Shown piece by piece: positions 54,271 through 63,180 of a DNA stretch of 64,000 nucleotides. The notes beneath the pieces are model-generated. The model was not told the origin of the DNA. It was given only the letters and a program-made list of their open reading frames with translations, and made no database searches. Location: positions 62,001 through 126,000 of the forward strand of contig JADKGD010000022.1 of assembly GCA_016717145.1 (NCBI GenBank). The letters are read 5' to 3'. This DNA comes from Saprospiraceae bacterium. GTDB taxonomy: Bacteria > Bacteroidota > Bacteroidia > Chitinophagales > Saprospiraceae. The number at the start of each line of letters is the position of its first letter. Positions within the stretch are counted from its first letter, which is position 1. A program made the position numbers and the translations under genes.

Positions 54271-54278
54271 TACCTTTG
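54271..54278 (+). promoter_or_regulatory. -7 promoter element of ychF
   Basis: TACCTTTG (TAnnTTTG) 40 bases before the ychF ATG; no certain -33 partner. Confidence 0.4.
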
Positions 54279-54317
54279 CGCCGAAATTAAAAAATCAAAT
54301 CGTTAATCTTAGTATTT

Positions 54318-55415
54318 ATGGCTCTTCAATGTGGAATCGTCGGTCTTCCAAATGTTGGTAAATCGACCTTATTTAATGCCTTAACTTCTGCAAAAGCGCT
54401 TGCAGCAAATTATCCTTTTGCCACTAAGGAACCAAATCTGGGCATGATCGTTGTACCTGATGAAAGATTGGACAAGTTGGAAGAACTGGTATCGCCTCAA
54501 AGAGTATTGCCTACAAGTGTTGAGATTCTTGACATTGCCGGATTGATAAAAGGAGCAAGTAAAGGTGAAGGCCTTGGCAATCAATTTCTAGCCAATATTC
54601 GCGAAGTGGATGCCATAATCCACGTGGTGCGGTGTTTTATAGATGATAATATATTGCATGTAGATGGTAGTGTAGATCCGGTAAGGGACAAGGAGATTAT
54701 TGACCTTGAGTTGATATTCAAAGATATGGAAACCCTGGAAAAAAGAATTGACAAGCTCAAAAAAACAGCTAAATCAGGAAGCAAAGACGATGGTATAAAT
54801 GCCGAATGGGCTGAAAAATTACTTAAACATCTTGAAAGTGAAAAGCCCGCAAGAAGCTTTGAAGTAGATGAAGCTTTTCAGGAATTATACAAGGATTTTT
54901 ATTTATTGACCAGCAAGCCAGTGCTGTATGTTTGTAATGTAGATGAAGCCTCCGTCATTAATGGCAATGACTTAACGTCCAGATTTATTGAGTCGGTCAA
55001 AGGTGAAAACGCTGAAATATTGTTCATCTGTGCAGGAATCGAAGCAGAAATTGCCGAATTGGAAAGTAAAGATGAAAGAATGGAGTTTATTGAAGCGATG
55101 GGTCTCGAAGAACCAGGTGTAAATAAGATAATTAGATCAGCGTACAAATTACTTAGTTTATATACCTACTTTACCGCGGGAGTAAAAGAAGTACGCGCAT
55201 GGACGATTAAAAAAGGTTGGAAAGCACCACAGGCAGCAGGTGTAATTCATACTGATTTCGAAAAAGGTTTCATCAGAGCTGAGGTCATTAAGTATAATGA
55301 TTTTATAAAATACGGGTCAGAAAATGCTGTAAAAGAAGCTGGCAAAATGGGTGTGGAAGGCAAAGAATATGTAGTAGAAGATGGTGATATCATGCATTTC
55401 AGATTTAACGTCTAA
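54318..55415 (+). CDS. ychF: Redox-regulated ATPase YchF (Obg family)
   Basis: 365 residues. G1 loop G-L-P-N-V-G-K-S-T at 8-16, G3 D-I-A-G-L near 73-77, and N-V-D-E near 207 in place of N-K-x-D, the change that makes YchF prefer ATP over GTP. A helical insertion (130-180) and the C-terminal TGS-like domain (A-W-T-I-K-K-G-W-K-A-P-Q-A-A-G-V-I-H) follow. It binds ribosomes and affects stress responses. Single gene with a good -7 motif. Confidence 0.95.
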   Translation: MALQCGIVGLPNVGKSTLFNALTSAKALAANYPFATKEPNLGMIVVPDERLDKLEELVSPQRVLPTSVEILDIAGLIKGASKGEGLGNQFLANIREVDAIIHVVRCFIDDNILHVDGSVDPVRDKEIIDLELIFKDMETLEKRIDKLKKTAKSGSKDDGINAEWAEKLLKHLESEKPARSFEVDEAFQELYKDFYLLTSKPVLYVCNVDEASVINGNDLTSRFIESVKGENAEILFICAGIEAEIAELESKDERMEFIEAMGLEEPGVNKIIRSAYKLLSLYTYFTAGVKEVRAWTIKKGWKAPQAAGVIHTDFEKGFIRAEVIKYNDFIKYGSENAVKEAGKMGVEGKEYVVEDGDIMHFRFNV

Positions 55416-55497
55416 TGTTGAAAAATTAAGATCTATCAATGCTGAAAAACGATTAGTGCAGGTTGATAAAAAAATCAAATAAATTCACAAGTAAAAC

Positions 55498-56775
55498 ATG
55501 GAAACAAAAGTTAAACCCGAACTAAAATATTTCGTTTTTTACAAGCCATACAATGTACTAAATCAATTTACAAAGGAACAACCAGATCATATTACTCTTT
55601 CTAATTTTCTGAAAGTAGGTCGTGATGTATATCCACTTGGAAGACTCGATAAAGACTCCGAAGGTCTGTTGATTTTAACCAACGATACGGCATTAAATGC
55701 ATTACTGCTTTCGCCATCCCAGTTACATAAACGAAGTTATTTTGTCCAGGTAGAACATGATCTCACTGATCAGGCCATTACTAAAATAAGCAAAGGTGTA
55801 GACATAAAAATAGAAACCGGAGATTACACGTCAAAACCATGTATTGTAAAAAAACTCCAGAAAGCTCCGTTGCTTCCTGAAAGAAACCCACCAATCAGGG
55901 TGAGGCAAAATATCCCGACTTCATGGGCGTTGATCGAACTCAAAGAAGGAAAAAACCGCCAAGTACGCAAGATGTTTGCTGCCGTAGGATTTCCTGTGCT
56001 CAGATTGGTACGTGTACAGATCGAAGATCTCAAACTTGGCAAATTGGAGCCAGGTAAATTTATTGAGTTGAAAGGAGAAGAAATCTATAAGCTACTTAAA
56101 ATAGATCCAACTATAAATAATCGAAAGACTAAAAACACCTATGGTAAATCAACAGAAAAAACAAAATTTAAGGAAAATAAATTTGCCAAAAAAGAATCAA
56201 CAAAATCTGTTGTAAACACAAGCTTTAAACCCAAATCTACTGATTTAACGGCCGACAAGCCTAGTGAAAAGAGGGAATATTCGAAGCCAAAATCTACGTA
56301 CAAGGACAAAAACAAAACCTTTAGAGCTGATGATGGATATGGACGTAAAAAGGAGTACGATAAACCAAAAAAGGAGTTTGGCGGCAAATCTGAACCAAGC
56401 TTCAAAACAAGTTCAAAGCCCATAGATTTTAAGAAAAAAGAGTTTGATCCTACCAAAAAAAAATCAGTTTATCCAACTAAATCAGAAAGTTTTGACAAAG
56501 TTAAACCGGTTGATAAAAGAGTATTTGGACGTCCTAAAAAAGATGTAACGGTTAATTCTCCATTGCAAAAACCAAAGGTAAAACGGGTTTATGATCCAAC
56601 TTTTCCAGTGAAAAAAGCTAAAGATACCCATAAAGAAAATCCATTTGATGATAATAAACCTTCTATCGACAGTGGTTACATACCTGCATCAAGACCCAAA
56701 TCAAATATAGGTAAAAATAAACCCTCCCATAAAAAAGAAACGGCAAAAGGTAAAAACCCTTTTTATAAAAAATGA
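55498..56775 (+). CDS. RsuA/RluE-type 23S rRNA pseudouridine synthase with a long basic tail
   Basis: 425 residues. The first 200 are the synthase core without an S4 domain: F-V-F-Y-K-P-Y-N near 12-19, G-R-L-D-K-D-S-E-G-L-L-I-L-T-N-D at 48-63 (catalytic Asp51), and E-G-K-N-R-Q-V-R-K-M-F near 150-160. Lack of S4 fits RluE, which makes pseudouridine 2457 in 23S rRNA. Residues 207-425 are a lysine/serine/proline-rich disordered tail, common on RNA-modifying proteins of Bacteroidota. It is the intact contrast to the degenerate RsuA-like gene at 32.4 kb. Confidence 0.9.
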   Translation: METKVKPELKYFVFYKPYNVLNQFTKEQPDHITLSNFLKVGRDVYPLGRLDKDSEGLLILTNDTALNALLLSPSQLHKRSYFVQVEHDLTDQAITKISKGVDIKIETGDYTSKPCIVKKLQKAPLLPERNPPIRVRQNIPTSWALIELKEGKNRQVRKMFAAVGFPVLRLVRVQIEDLKLGKLEPGKFIELKGEEIYKLLKIDPTINNRKTKNTYGKSTEKTKFKENKFAKKESTKSVVNTSFKPKSTDLTADKPSEKREYSKPKSTYKDKNKTFRADDGYGRKKEYDKPKKEFGGKSEPSFKTSSKPIDFKKKEFDPTKKKSVYPTKSESFDKVKPVDKRVFGRPKKDVTVNSPLQKPKVKRVYDPTFPVKKAKDTHKENPFDDNKPSIDSGYIPASRPKSNIGKNKPSHKKETAKGKNPFYKK

Positions 56776-56855
56776 TGCTTAATCATCAAGCACTATTGTT
56801 GATTTTTACCTGTACATTAATTGATTACCACCTTAATAAATTAATAATTTATCTT

Positions 56856-57632
56856 CTAACTCCCTTTAAATAAAGGCGTTCTTTTTTCTAAAAAAGCTGA
56901 AGTACCTTCCTTGTAATCGTCACTATTGCCGGCCAAAGTTTGTAATGTATCTTCCAAAACCAGTTGCTGTACCAACGTATTTTCAAAACTTTTGTTTAAT
57001 GCCTGTTTGGTAAGTGCTAAGCCGTAAGTAGGCATTGTGGCCATTTTGGTGGCCAAAGTCATTACTTCTGTCATAAACACATTATCCTCATATACTTTGT
57101 AAACCATACCCATTAATTGAGCTTCTGTGGCCGAAATTTTGTCACCCAACATCATCAAAGCAGAAGCCCTTTGTAAACCTATTAATCTGGGTAATGTATA
57201 TGTTCCACCGCTATCAGGAATCAATCCTATTTTACTAAATGCCTGTATAAAAGAAGCCGAATTGCAGGCTAAAACGATATCACAGGCAAGTGCGATATTT
57301 GCCCCTGCTCCGGCAGCCACCCCATTAACAGCCGCAATAACAGGCTTTGGCATATTTCTAATACGCAGGATAACAGGATTGTAATGTTCGCCAACTATTT
57401 TGGATAATGTGGGTCCGTTAGGGTCGGTTGCTTCCTGTAAGTCCTGTCCTGCACAGAAAGCTTTTCCACTTCCCGTAATTACTATACATCTGACAGAAGT
57501 ATCAGCTTCTGCAGCATCAAGAGCGGAATGAAAATCCAACGCCATCGATCGGATGAAGCTGTTGAATTTTTCTGCCCGTTGAAAAGTTATTATAGCTACA
57601 TTGTTTTCGATGCTTAGTGAAATATGTGACAT
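56856..57632 (-). CDS. paaG: PaaG-like enoyl-CoA hydratase/isomerase
   Basis: 258 residues from ATG 57632 (MSHISLSIEN); the frame reads back to 57743 but then overlaps paaD. Crotonase fold: oxyanion motifs G-K-A-F-C-A-G-Q-D-L near 61-70 and A-A-V-N-G-V-A-A-G-A-G near 103-113, then I-G-L-I-P-D-S-G-G near 135-143 with the aspartate of the PaaG class. PaaG opens the 1,2-epoxyphenylacetyl-CoA ring to the oxepin form in aerobic phenylacetate degradation. It lies just downstream of paaD; other paa genes are absent here. Other crotonase functions remain possible. Confidence 0.85.
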   Translation of the reverse strand: MSHISLSIENNVAIITFQRAEKFNSFIRSMALDFHSALDAAEADTSVRCIVITGSGKAFCAGQDLQEATDPNGPTLSKIVGEHYNPVILRIRNMPKPVIAAVNGVAAGAGANIALACDIVLACNSASFIQAFSKIGLIPDSGGTYTLPRLIGLQRASALMMLGDKISATEAQLMGMVYKVYEDNVFMTEVMTLATKMATMPTYGLALTKQALNKSFENTLVQQLVLEDTLQTLAGNSDDYKEGTSAFLEKRTPLFKGS

Positions 57633-57666
57633 AATTATGCTATGATTTGGTAATTTAATGATATTT

Positions 57667-58155
57667 TTAATGGCATTTAAAATAATCAAACGGTTCGAGA
57701 CAGTCAAGGCATTTATATAACGATTTACAAGGCGTTGATCCAAACCTACTGATCATCTCAGTATGATATGAATTACAAATCGGGCATTGCACTTTTGGTC
57801 TGATTCCTGTGATAAAAGAATGATCAGAAGTTTTTTCAACAGGAGGCGTTATGCCATATTCCATTAATTTTTTACGACCCTCATCGGTAATCCAATCCGT
57901 CGTCCATGTAGGTTCAAGCAATGAAATGACTTCTACGTTGTTATATCCATGTTCCTGAAGGGCAGATTTGATATTCACAGTGATCATATCCATAGCCGGA
58001 CAGCCAGTGTACGTGGGTGTGATTTGTACAATAATTTTTTCATTTTTTATATCATAAATCACATCTCTGAGTATACCAAGCTCCGAAATGGAAATAACCG
58101 GAATCTCCGGATCAGTTACGTGTTCCAGTATGTTTTTTATAATTTCAATGTTCAT
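57667..58155 (-). CDS. paaD: Phenylacetyl-CoA epoxidase subunit PaaD
   Basis: 162 residues: a DUF59/MIP18 fold (about 1-95; V-T-D-P-E-I-P-V-I-S-I-S-E-L-G-I near 13-28, T-P-T-Y-T-G-C-P-A-M near 46-55) and a Cys-rich end with C-P-I-C near 124-127, C-K-S near 144 and C-L-D-C-L near 149-153. PaaD matures the Fe centre of the PaaABCE ring epoxidase. It overlaps the broken PAP2 gene by 11 bases and precedes paaG. The epoxidase subunits themselves are not in the window. Confidence 0.9.
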   Translation of the reverse strand: MNIEIIKNILEHVTDPEIPVISISELGILRDVIYDIKNEKIIVQITPTYTGCPAMDMITVNIKSALQEHGYNNVEVISLLEPTWTTDWITDEGRKKLMEYGITPPVEKTSDHSFITGIRPKVQCPICNSYHTEMISRFGSTPCKSLYKCLDCLEPFDYFKCH

Positions 58156-58749
58156 AAATTGTCTTTATTGGAAATAACAAATGACCGTAATAATGATTGT
58201 ATAACAATGACCAGAATCGACCTAAGATAAAACCAAGCATGGCACCACAAATCACATCTAAAGGAAAATGCAGACCTACATAAATCTGGGCAAATGCTAT
58301 ACTGGTTGCCCAAAACCAAAGCCAGGGTCGAATCTGCGCAAACATCTGCCCTAATGTCATTATGATAAAGGTGGCAACGGCAAAATGATTGGCTGCGTGA
58401 TTTGAGGTAAAACTGTAACCTCAACCACAAGGCACCCTTTCAATTGTCTGAACATATTCGGTATTACAAGGCCTTAATCTTTTAATAGTTTTTTGATCAC
58501 CCTACTGCTTATCAAGTCTGAAGACGATGCCGACAGCAGAACAAACAGAACAAACCAATATCCTCTTTTTCCGAAATTTATAAATATGAAACCAATCATA
58601 AATACATATAACGGTAACCAAAAATATGCCGATCTCCATACAGGCAGCAACCAATCCATAAAGATGTTGCTCATGCTGTCATTGATAAATTCAAATGCGG
58701 CTATATCCCACTCTATCAGATTCATAATGGAAGTGCTAATCAGATGCAA
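58145..58749 (-). pseudogene. PAP2-family phosphatase, broken by a frameshift and a stop codon
   Basis: Three frames together spell one PAP2 membrane phosphatase. 58749 to about 58480 gives four hydrophobic helices and ends V-I-K-K-L-L-K-D and stop; one base later the motif R-L-R-P-C-N begins, so one base is missing at TTTT 58480-58483. That frame meets TGA at 58421-58423 (after V-P-C-G) and then continues S-F-T-S-N-H-A-A-N-H-F and A-Q-I-Y-V-G-L-H-F-P-L-D-V to the stop at 58145. Motifs C1-C3 of the family are all recognisable. PAP2 enzymes dephosphorylate undecaprenyl or phosphatidyl lipids. Confidence 0.8.
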
Positions 58750-59149
58750 GATAATACCTTTTACCTGACTTAAAATATTGGAACGGCATAATTCCTTTTC
58801 AATTAATAGAAATAAATGGAAAATACCACCGACTCCGGTTAGCTTTAACCCGTGCCTGTAACGTATTGCTTGATCACAATATGGTCATGTATGATCAGCA
58901 GAAAAACTTGTCATGTTTTCGATATATGAGAAAGATTATTACTACAATCTATTTCTAAGGTAAAAAAGAAAGGCTACCCTGAGTGATTGACATGATAGGA
59001 CATTATTTGTAACGAAAAAGACAATGCCATTACGAAAATTGATATTTCTTAGGGAATGAATATAAAACAAATCGATTTAGATATAATATTGAATATTTCT
59101 TTAGTATAAATACATTAAGGTAAACTATCTTTGGGATAAAAAATTACAC
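58750..59149. other. Intergenic spacer upstream of the RAYT-like gene
   Basis: 400 bases without a coding frame of note. TATCTTTG at 59126-59133 is a -7 motif 17 bases before the transposase ATG. No inverted repeat typical of an IS end was recognised. Confidence 0.35.
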
Positions 59150-59602
59150 ATGCCACAATCTATTTCAAATGTCAATATCCATATCGTTTTTAGCACTAAA
59201 TACAGACAACCATTGATACTTCCAGAATATGAAAAAGCTATATTTGGATATTTGGGGTCAACAATGAATAATTTGAAATGTCATACCATATGTGTAGGTG
59301 GTTATATGGATCATGTACATTTATTGTGTAAGCTTTATCGTCCATTGGCTATGTCTAAACTAGTAGAAGAAGTTAAGAAAAACTCTTCCAAATGGATTAA
59401 AACCTTAGATGCTCGGTTGGCTGATTTTTATTGGCAAGATGGCTATGGCGTATTTTCGGTAAGTCAAAGCGGTGTTACGAATGTAATCCGATATATAGAA
59501 AGGCAGAAAATTCATCATGAGAAAAAAACGTTTCAAGATGAATTCCGAGGGATTTTAGTACAGCACAAAATAGAATTTGATGAGAAATATGTTTGGGAAT
59601 AG
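59150..59602 (+). CDS. IS200-like Y1 transposase, REP-associated (RAYT type)
   Basis: 150 residues. The HUH nuclease motif is H-V-H at 55-57 within Y-M-D-H-V-H-L-L, and the nucleophile is Tyr115 in N-V-I-R-Y-I-E-R-Q. The N-terminus N-V-N-I-H-I-V-F-S-T-K-Y-R-Q-P is the standard opening of this family. Y1 enzymes cut and join single-stranded DNA at hairpins. There is no TnpB partner. Immediately downstream lies an array of short palindromic units, so this is more likely a RAYT that works on REP sequences than a complete IS200 element. Confidence 0.87.
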   Translation: MPQSISNVNIHIVFSTKYRQPLILPEYEKAIFGYLGSTMNNLKCHTICVGGYMDHVHLLCKLYRPLAMSKLVEEVKKNSSKWIKTLDARLADFYWQDGYGVFSVSQSGVTNVIRYIERQKIHHEKKTFQDEFRGILVQHKIEFDEKYVWE

Positions 59603-59657
59603 ATGGGGTACGAAGGGGAGGAATGCCCATTCATAGCTGTGGAGTCATGACTCATTT

Positions 59658-59970
59658 CTGTGAAGGGCGATGCCCCCATCTCAATCTGTGAAGGGCTATG
59701 CCCATCACAATGTAATATCGACCTTTCAGGCCTATATTTTTTTCATTTCTTGCCCTGAGAGGGCAATATTTCAAACGGAATGGGCATCGCCCATTACATT
59801 AGAGCATTTCCATATGGAATGTGATACACATTCATGTCTGTGAAGGGCTACGCCCATCCCAATGTAATATCGGCCTTTCAGGCCTGTTTTTAATTTATAT
59901 CTAGCCCTGAAAGGTCAATATTTCAAACAGAATGGGTATCGCCCATTCCATTAGGACATTTGTATATGGA
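59658..59970. repeat. REP/BIME-like palindromic repeat array downstream of the RAYT gene
   Basis: Two long imperfect copies of one unit start at 59686 and 59838 (152 bases apart), with a partial copy at 59658-59685. Each begins CTGTGAAGGGCTATGCCCAT-like, continues AATGTAATATCG and CCTTTCAGGCCT, then an AT-rich centre, GCCCTGA-type arm, AATATTTCAAAC and finally AATGGGCATCGCCCATT-like. The ends and the middle are self-complementary (for example ATGGGCATCGCCCAT at 59780-59794), giving several hairpins. Such units are substrates of RAYT enzymes. Confidence 0.75.
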
Positions 59971-60001
59971 ACAGGTATAAATCATTCGAATTAAAAAAAA
60001 T

Positions 60002-60027
60002 AGGTCCAGGCGGGGAGCCATGGACCT
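60002..60027 (-). terminator. Terminator-like hairpin after the REP array
   Basis: AGGTCCA (60002-60008) pairs with TGGACCT (60021-60027), with inner GGC/GCC. On the minus strand eight T follow in 59993-60000. It is a second minus-strand terminator 240 bases beyond that of ftsZ, so something between the two may be transcribed. Confidence 0.6.
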
Positions 60028-60262
60028 GTAATTAATAAACCAATCTCATTAAAAAGTTTATAAATAAAGACGAAAATCCAAATATGTTATGCCGTACTTC
60101 GAACAAAGTTCAAGATTTATATCAATCACAATGATCAATTCGAGCGACAAGTCTGACCATTTCAAGTAAACTTAGCTTTTCGGATTCTATCTAATTCAGG
60201 TTGTTGAATATTTAAAGGGTCTTTATCTAAAACTAAAAAATGACATGTTTTTTTTTAAAAAA
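60028..60262. other. Spacer bounded by two minus-strand terminators
   Basis: About 235 AT-rich bases without a convincing gene. A minus-strand stretch reads L-D-K-D-P-L-N-I-Q-Q-P-E-L-D and so on to a stop, but it has no start codon. It may hold a small RNA or gene remnant; no promoter was identified with confidence. Confidence 0.3.
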
Positions 60263-60287
60263 GTGGGAAACTTTTAACGTTTCCCAC
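60263..60287 (-). terminator. Intrinsic terminator of the fts operon
   Basis: GTGGGAAAC (60263-60271) and GTTTCCCAC (60279-60287) form a perfect 9-base stem with a 7-base loop; on the minus strand six T follow. It lies 17 bases after the ftsZ stop. Confidence 0.85.
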
Positions 60288-60303
60288 ACCTATTTTTTAT
60301 TAC

Positions 60304-61734
60304 TTAATCAACATTATCATATAAATATGAATTATTGGATACAAATACAGTGCTGTCATCATCCATATTAACCGTATATGCAGAGACTTGCTTGGAGGTT
60401 GATTTGTCTGTATCATCAAGCATTACATTTCTTCGTGCATAAGCAGGCACATTTTCCATGTCTGAAACAATTTTTGGATTGTCAAGCGGCTTACTGTTTG
60501 TTTTTCTAAGATATTCTCTTCTTGCAGCGTCTGCTTCGCTTTTCTTTTTCATTTCATCAGACAATCTACCATTTCTGCCCATTGAAGATTCTTCGCTTTT
60601 TACACCAAGCATACTGATGGTTTTTTTGACATCGTCCTGATCAAAATCTACTACATTATCTGCAAATGCCTCATCAAAATCAAACGTGGCAAAATCGTCC
60701 TCAACTATCTGATGATATTTTTCACTTTCCAAAGAGACTTTTACTTTTTCAGGCTCAGTTTCTCTACGTTTAGTATTACCTTCCTTAAATCCTGTGGCTA
60801 TCAAAGTAATACATATCTTGTCTCCGAGTGACTCATCCTTACAATTACCCCATATCAAGTCCGTGCCATATCCGGCTTCTTCCTGTACATGTTCTGTAAT
60901 TTCACCTATTTCATCCATAGTTACCTCTTTGGTACCTGAAGTAATATTAAGCAGAATATGTTGCGCCCCACGTATGTCATTATCCTCTAACAACGGAGAA
61001 TTAAGCGCTGAATTTATGGCTTTTCTCGCCCTATCTTCGCCATCAGCCATAGCGCAACCCATTATGGCTACCCCACTATTTCTCATGACAGTATTGACGT
61101 CTTCAAAATCAACATTTATATAGCCAGGGACTGTTATGATCTCTGCAATGCCTTTGGCACCGATAGAGAGAATGTCGTCTGCCTGACCAAAGGCAGCTGA
61201 AAGTGCAAGATTGCCATGTATTTGTTTCATTTTATCATTGGATATCACAAGGATAGAATCTACACTTTTCTTTAACTGTTCAAGGCCTTCATGTGCCTGT
61301 CGCTGACGTCTTAAACCTTCAAATTTGAAAGGAAGCGTAACTATCGCTACTGTCAGAATTTCCATTTCTTTTGCTACTTTTGCAATAATCGGAGCAGCAC
61401 CAGTTCCGGTGCCACCGCCCATGCCGGCTGTGATGAAAAGCATTTTAGTGCCATCAGACAACCATTTTCTGATATCCTCAATGGACTCAATACATGATTG
61501 TTTGCCTACTTCGGGTATGCTTCCTGCGCCACGTCCTTCTGTAAGATTTGGACCAAGCGCAATCTTTGTTGGCACCGGATTACTTTCCATGGCTTGTGCG
61601 TCGGTATTGCAGATTGCAAAATCTACGCCCATTATACCTTGACGGAACATATGACCTACAGCGTTACTGCCACCACCGCCTACGCCTACTACTTTTATAA
61701 TGGATTTTTCGTTTGTTGGTATATCGAACTTCAT
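60304..61734 (-). CDS. ftsZ: Cell division GTPase FtsZ
   Basis: 476 residues. Tubulin-type signature G-G-G-T-G-T-G at 106-112, N-T-D near 43-45 and the T7-loop region N-V-D-F-E-D near 207-212. The GTPase core ends near 325; a long disordered linker (330-460) leads to the conserved tip, N-N-S-Y-L-Y-D-N-V-D, which binds FtsA. The tip differs from the proteobacterial one but is normal for Bacteroidota. FtsZ forms the division ring. It is the last gene of ftsQ-ftsA-ftsZ with a strong terminator behind it. Confidence 0.97.
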   Translation of the reverse strand: MKFDIPTNEKSIIKVVGVGGGGSNAVGHMFRQGIMGVDFAICNTDAQAMESNPVPTKIALGPNLTEGRGAGSIPEVGKQSCIESIEDIRKWLSDGTKMLFITAGMGGGTGTGAAPIIAKVAKEMEILTVAIVTLPFKFEGLRRQRQAHEGLEQLKKSVDSILVISNDKMKQIHGNLALSAAFGQADDILSIGAKGIAEIITVPGYINVDFEDVNTVMRNSGVAIMGCAMADGEDRARKAINSALNSPLLEDNDIRGAQHILLNITSGTKEVTMDEIGEITEHVQEEAGYGTDLIWGNCKDESLGDKICITLIATGFKEGNTKRRETEPEKVKVSLESEKYHQIVEDDFATFDFDEAFADNVVDFDQDDVKKTISMLGVKSEESSMGRNGRLSDEMKKKSEADAARREYLRKTNSKPLDNPKIVSDMENVPAYARRNVMLDDTDKSTSKQVSAYTVNMDDDSTVFVSNNSYLYDNVD

Positions 61735-61767
61735 ATCTCTAAATTTCTGATAATTAACTAATAAATA

Positions 61768-63168
61768 TTAAAATTCGGAATCTGGAACCGTTTCAAAAAA
61801 ATCTTTTGTCAAAGAAAAGATTTTATTAAAAATACCCTTTTTCTTCGGTGTCTCAGAGGTTTCCATATCGTCATCATCTCCTTCATTTTGATCATTTTCC
61901 ATCACTTTTCCCTGAGATTTATTCCCTTGTTGTGTGTTGCTGTCATAAAACCTAGGTTCTTCGGTAATACGTTTAAATTCTTCTATGTACTGTGTCTTAT
62001 CCCCAAAATTATCAATCGTATGCTTAAGTAAACCTACTGCAGTTGAAAATATGGGACTTGATAATTCCTTGGTATACCCGTGTGCCAAATGCTCCACCGG
62101 ATGACCTACCCTGGTATGAAGTCCGGTATGATATTCTGCAAGTAAATCTATATGCTTAAGCAAAGAACCTCCGCCTGTCAGGACCATGCCTGCGATTAGT
62201 TTGGTTTCGAAGCCAGATCTTCTGATTTCCCAAAGCACATAATCAAATATCTCTTCTACTCTTGCCTGTATGATTCTGGCAAGATTTTTTTCAGAAATTT
62301 CTTTATGCTCACGACCTTTAAAACCTGGTATTGTTATGATTCTATTGTCAACAATTTCATCAGCCATCGCTGAACCAAATTTAACTTTAAGTTTTTCGGC
62401 CTGCTCATTCATCACCGTACAGCCTTCTCGGATGTCCTTAGTAATGACATTGCCACCAAAAGGTATTACACAAGTATGGCGAATGATGCCATCTTTAAAA
62501 ATAGTAATATCTGTTGTACCACCGCCAATGTCCACAAGCGCTACGCCAGCTTCTTTTTCCTGATCATTCAATACCGAGGCTGCTGATGCAATAGGTTCAA
62601 GCGTTACATCTGCTACCTCAAGACCTGCTTTTTCAACACACCTCAAAATATTGCGACTCGCTGAAATCTGACCTGTAATGATATGGAAATTTGCTTCCAG
62701 TCGCACTCCTGACATGCCAATTGGGTCAAAGATATCCTGCTCATCGTCAACGGTATACTCCTGTGGGACGACATGAAGTATTTTATCTCCAGGAGGCAGT
62801 ACAAGTTTATACATATCCTTGATTAACTTGTCGATATCGTCCTGATTTATCTCAGTATTCGAATCATGTCTGACAAGCAGTCCGTGATGATGCAAACTTT
62901 TAATGTGTTGCCCGGCAATACCGACATGGACAATCTTGAATTTACATTGCGCATTGCGCTCTGCAATGTCAACAGCTTCCCTGATAGCCTTTACCGTTTT
63001 ATCAATATTGGAAACCACACCACGTGATACCCCTTCAGAACGGACTACGCCCATACCTACTATTTCCAGCTTGCCATACTCATTTAGCTGGCCTGCAATA
63101 GCACATACTTTGGTCGTTCCTATGTCCAGGGCTACTGCTGTGTTTTTTAATTTCAAATGCTCATTCAT
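61768..63168 (-). CDS. ftsA: Cell division protein FtsA
   Basis: 466 residues, actin-like. A-L-D-I-G-T-T-K-V-C-A near 14-24 is the phosphate-1 motif, L-V-D-I-G-G-G-T-T-D near 206-215 the phosphate-2 motif, and V-L-T-G-G-G-S near 337-343 the adenosine motif; the 1C domain spans about 90-170. An acidic region (410-435) precedes an amphipathic C-terminal helix-like end (F-N-K-I-F-S-L-T-K-D-F-F) that should anchor FtsZ filaments to the membrane. It is 12 bases after ftsQ and 33 bases before ftsZ. Confidence 0.96.
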   Translation of the reverse strand: MNEHLKLKNTAVALDIGTTKVCAIAGQLNEYGKLEIVGMGVVRSEGVSRGVVSNIDKTVKAIREAVDIAERNAQCKFKIVHVGIAGQHIKSLHHHGLLVRHDSNTEINQDDIDKLIKDMYKLVLPPGDKILHVVPQEYTVDDEQDIFDPIGMSGVRLEANFHIITGQISASRNILRCVEKAGLEVADVTLEPIASAASVLNDQEKEAGVALVDIGGGTTDITIFKDGIIRHTCVIPFGGNVITKDIREGCTVMNEQAEKLKVKFGSAMADEIVDNRIITIPGFKGREHKEISEKNLARIIQARVEEIFDYVLWEIRRSGFETKLIAGMVLTGGGSLLKHIDLLAEYHTGLHTRVGHPVEHLAHGYTKELSSPIFSTAVGLLKHTIDNFGDKTQYIEEFKRITEEPRFYDSNTQQGNKSQGKVMENDQNEGDDDDMETSETPKKKGIFNKIFSLTKDFFETVPDSEF

Positions 63169-63180
63169 ACTGCAAATTAT

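Noticed and set aside
58152..58430. 92-aa minus-strand frame inside the PAP2 region
   Set aside because: Unlike the neighbouring frame (H-F-P-L-D-V) it carries no family motif; it is a shadow of the broken PAP2 gene.
60170..60240. Minus-strand stretch reading L-D-K-D-P-L-N-I-Q-Q-P
   Set aside because: Only about 22 codons, no start codon, bounded by stops; kept only as a possible relic.
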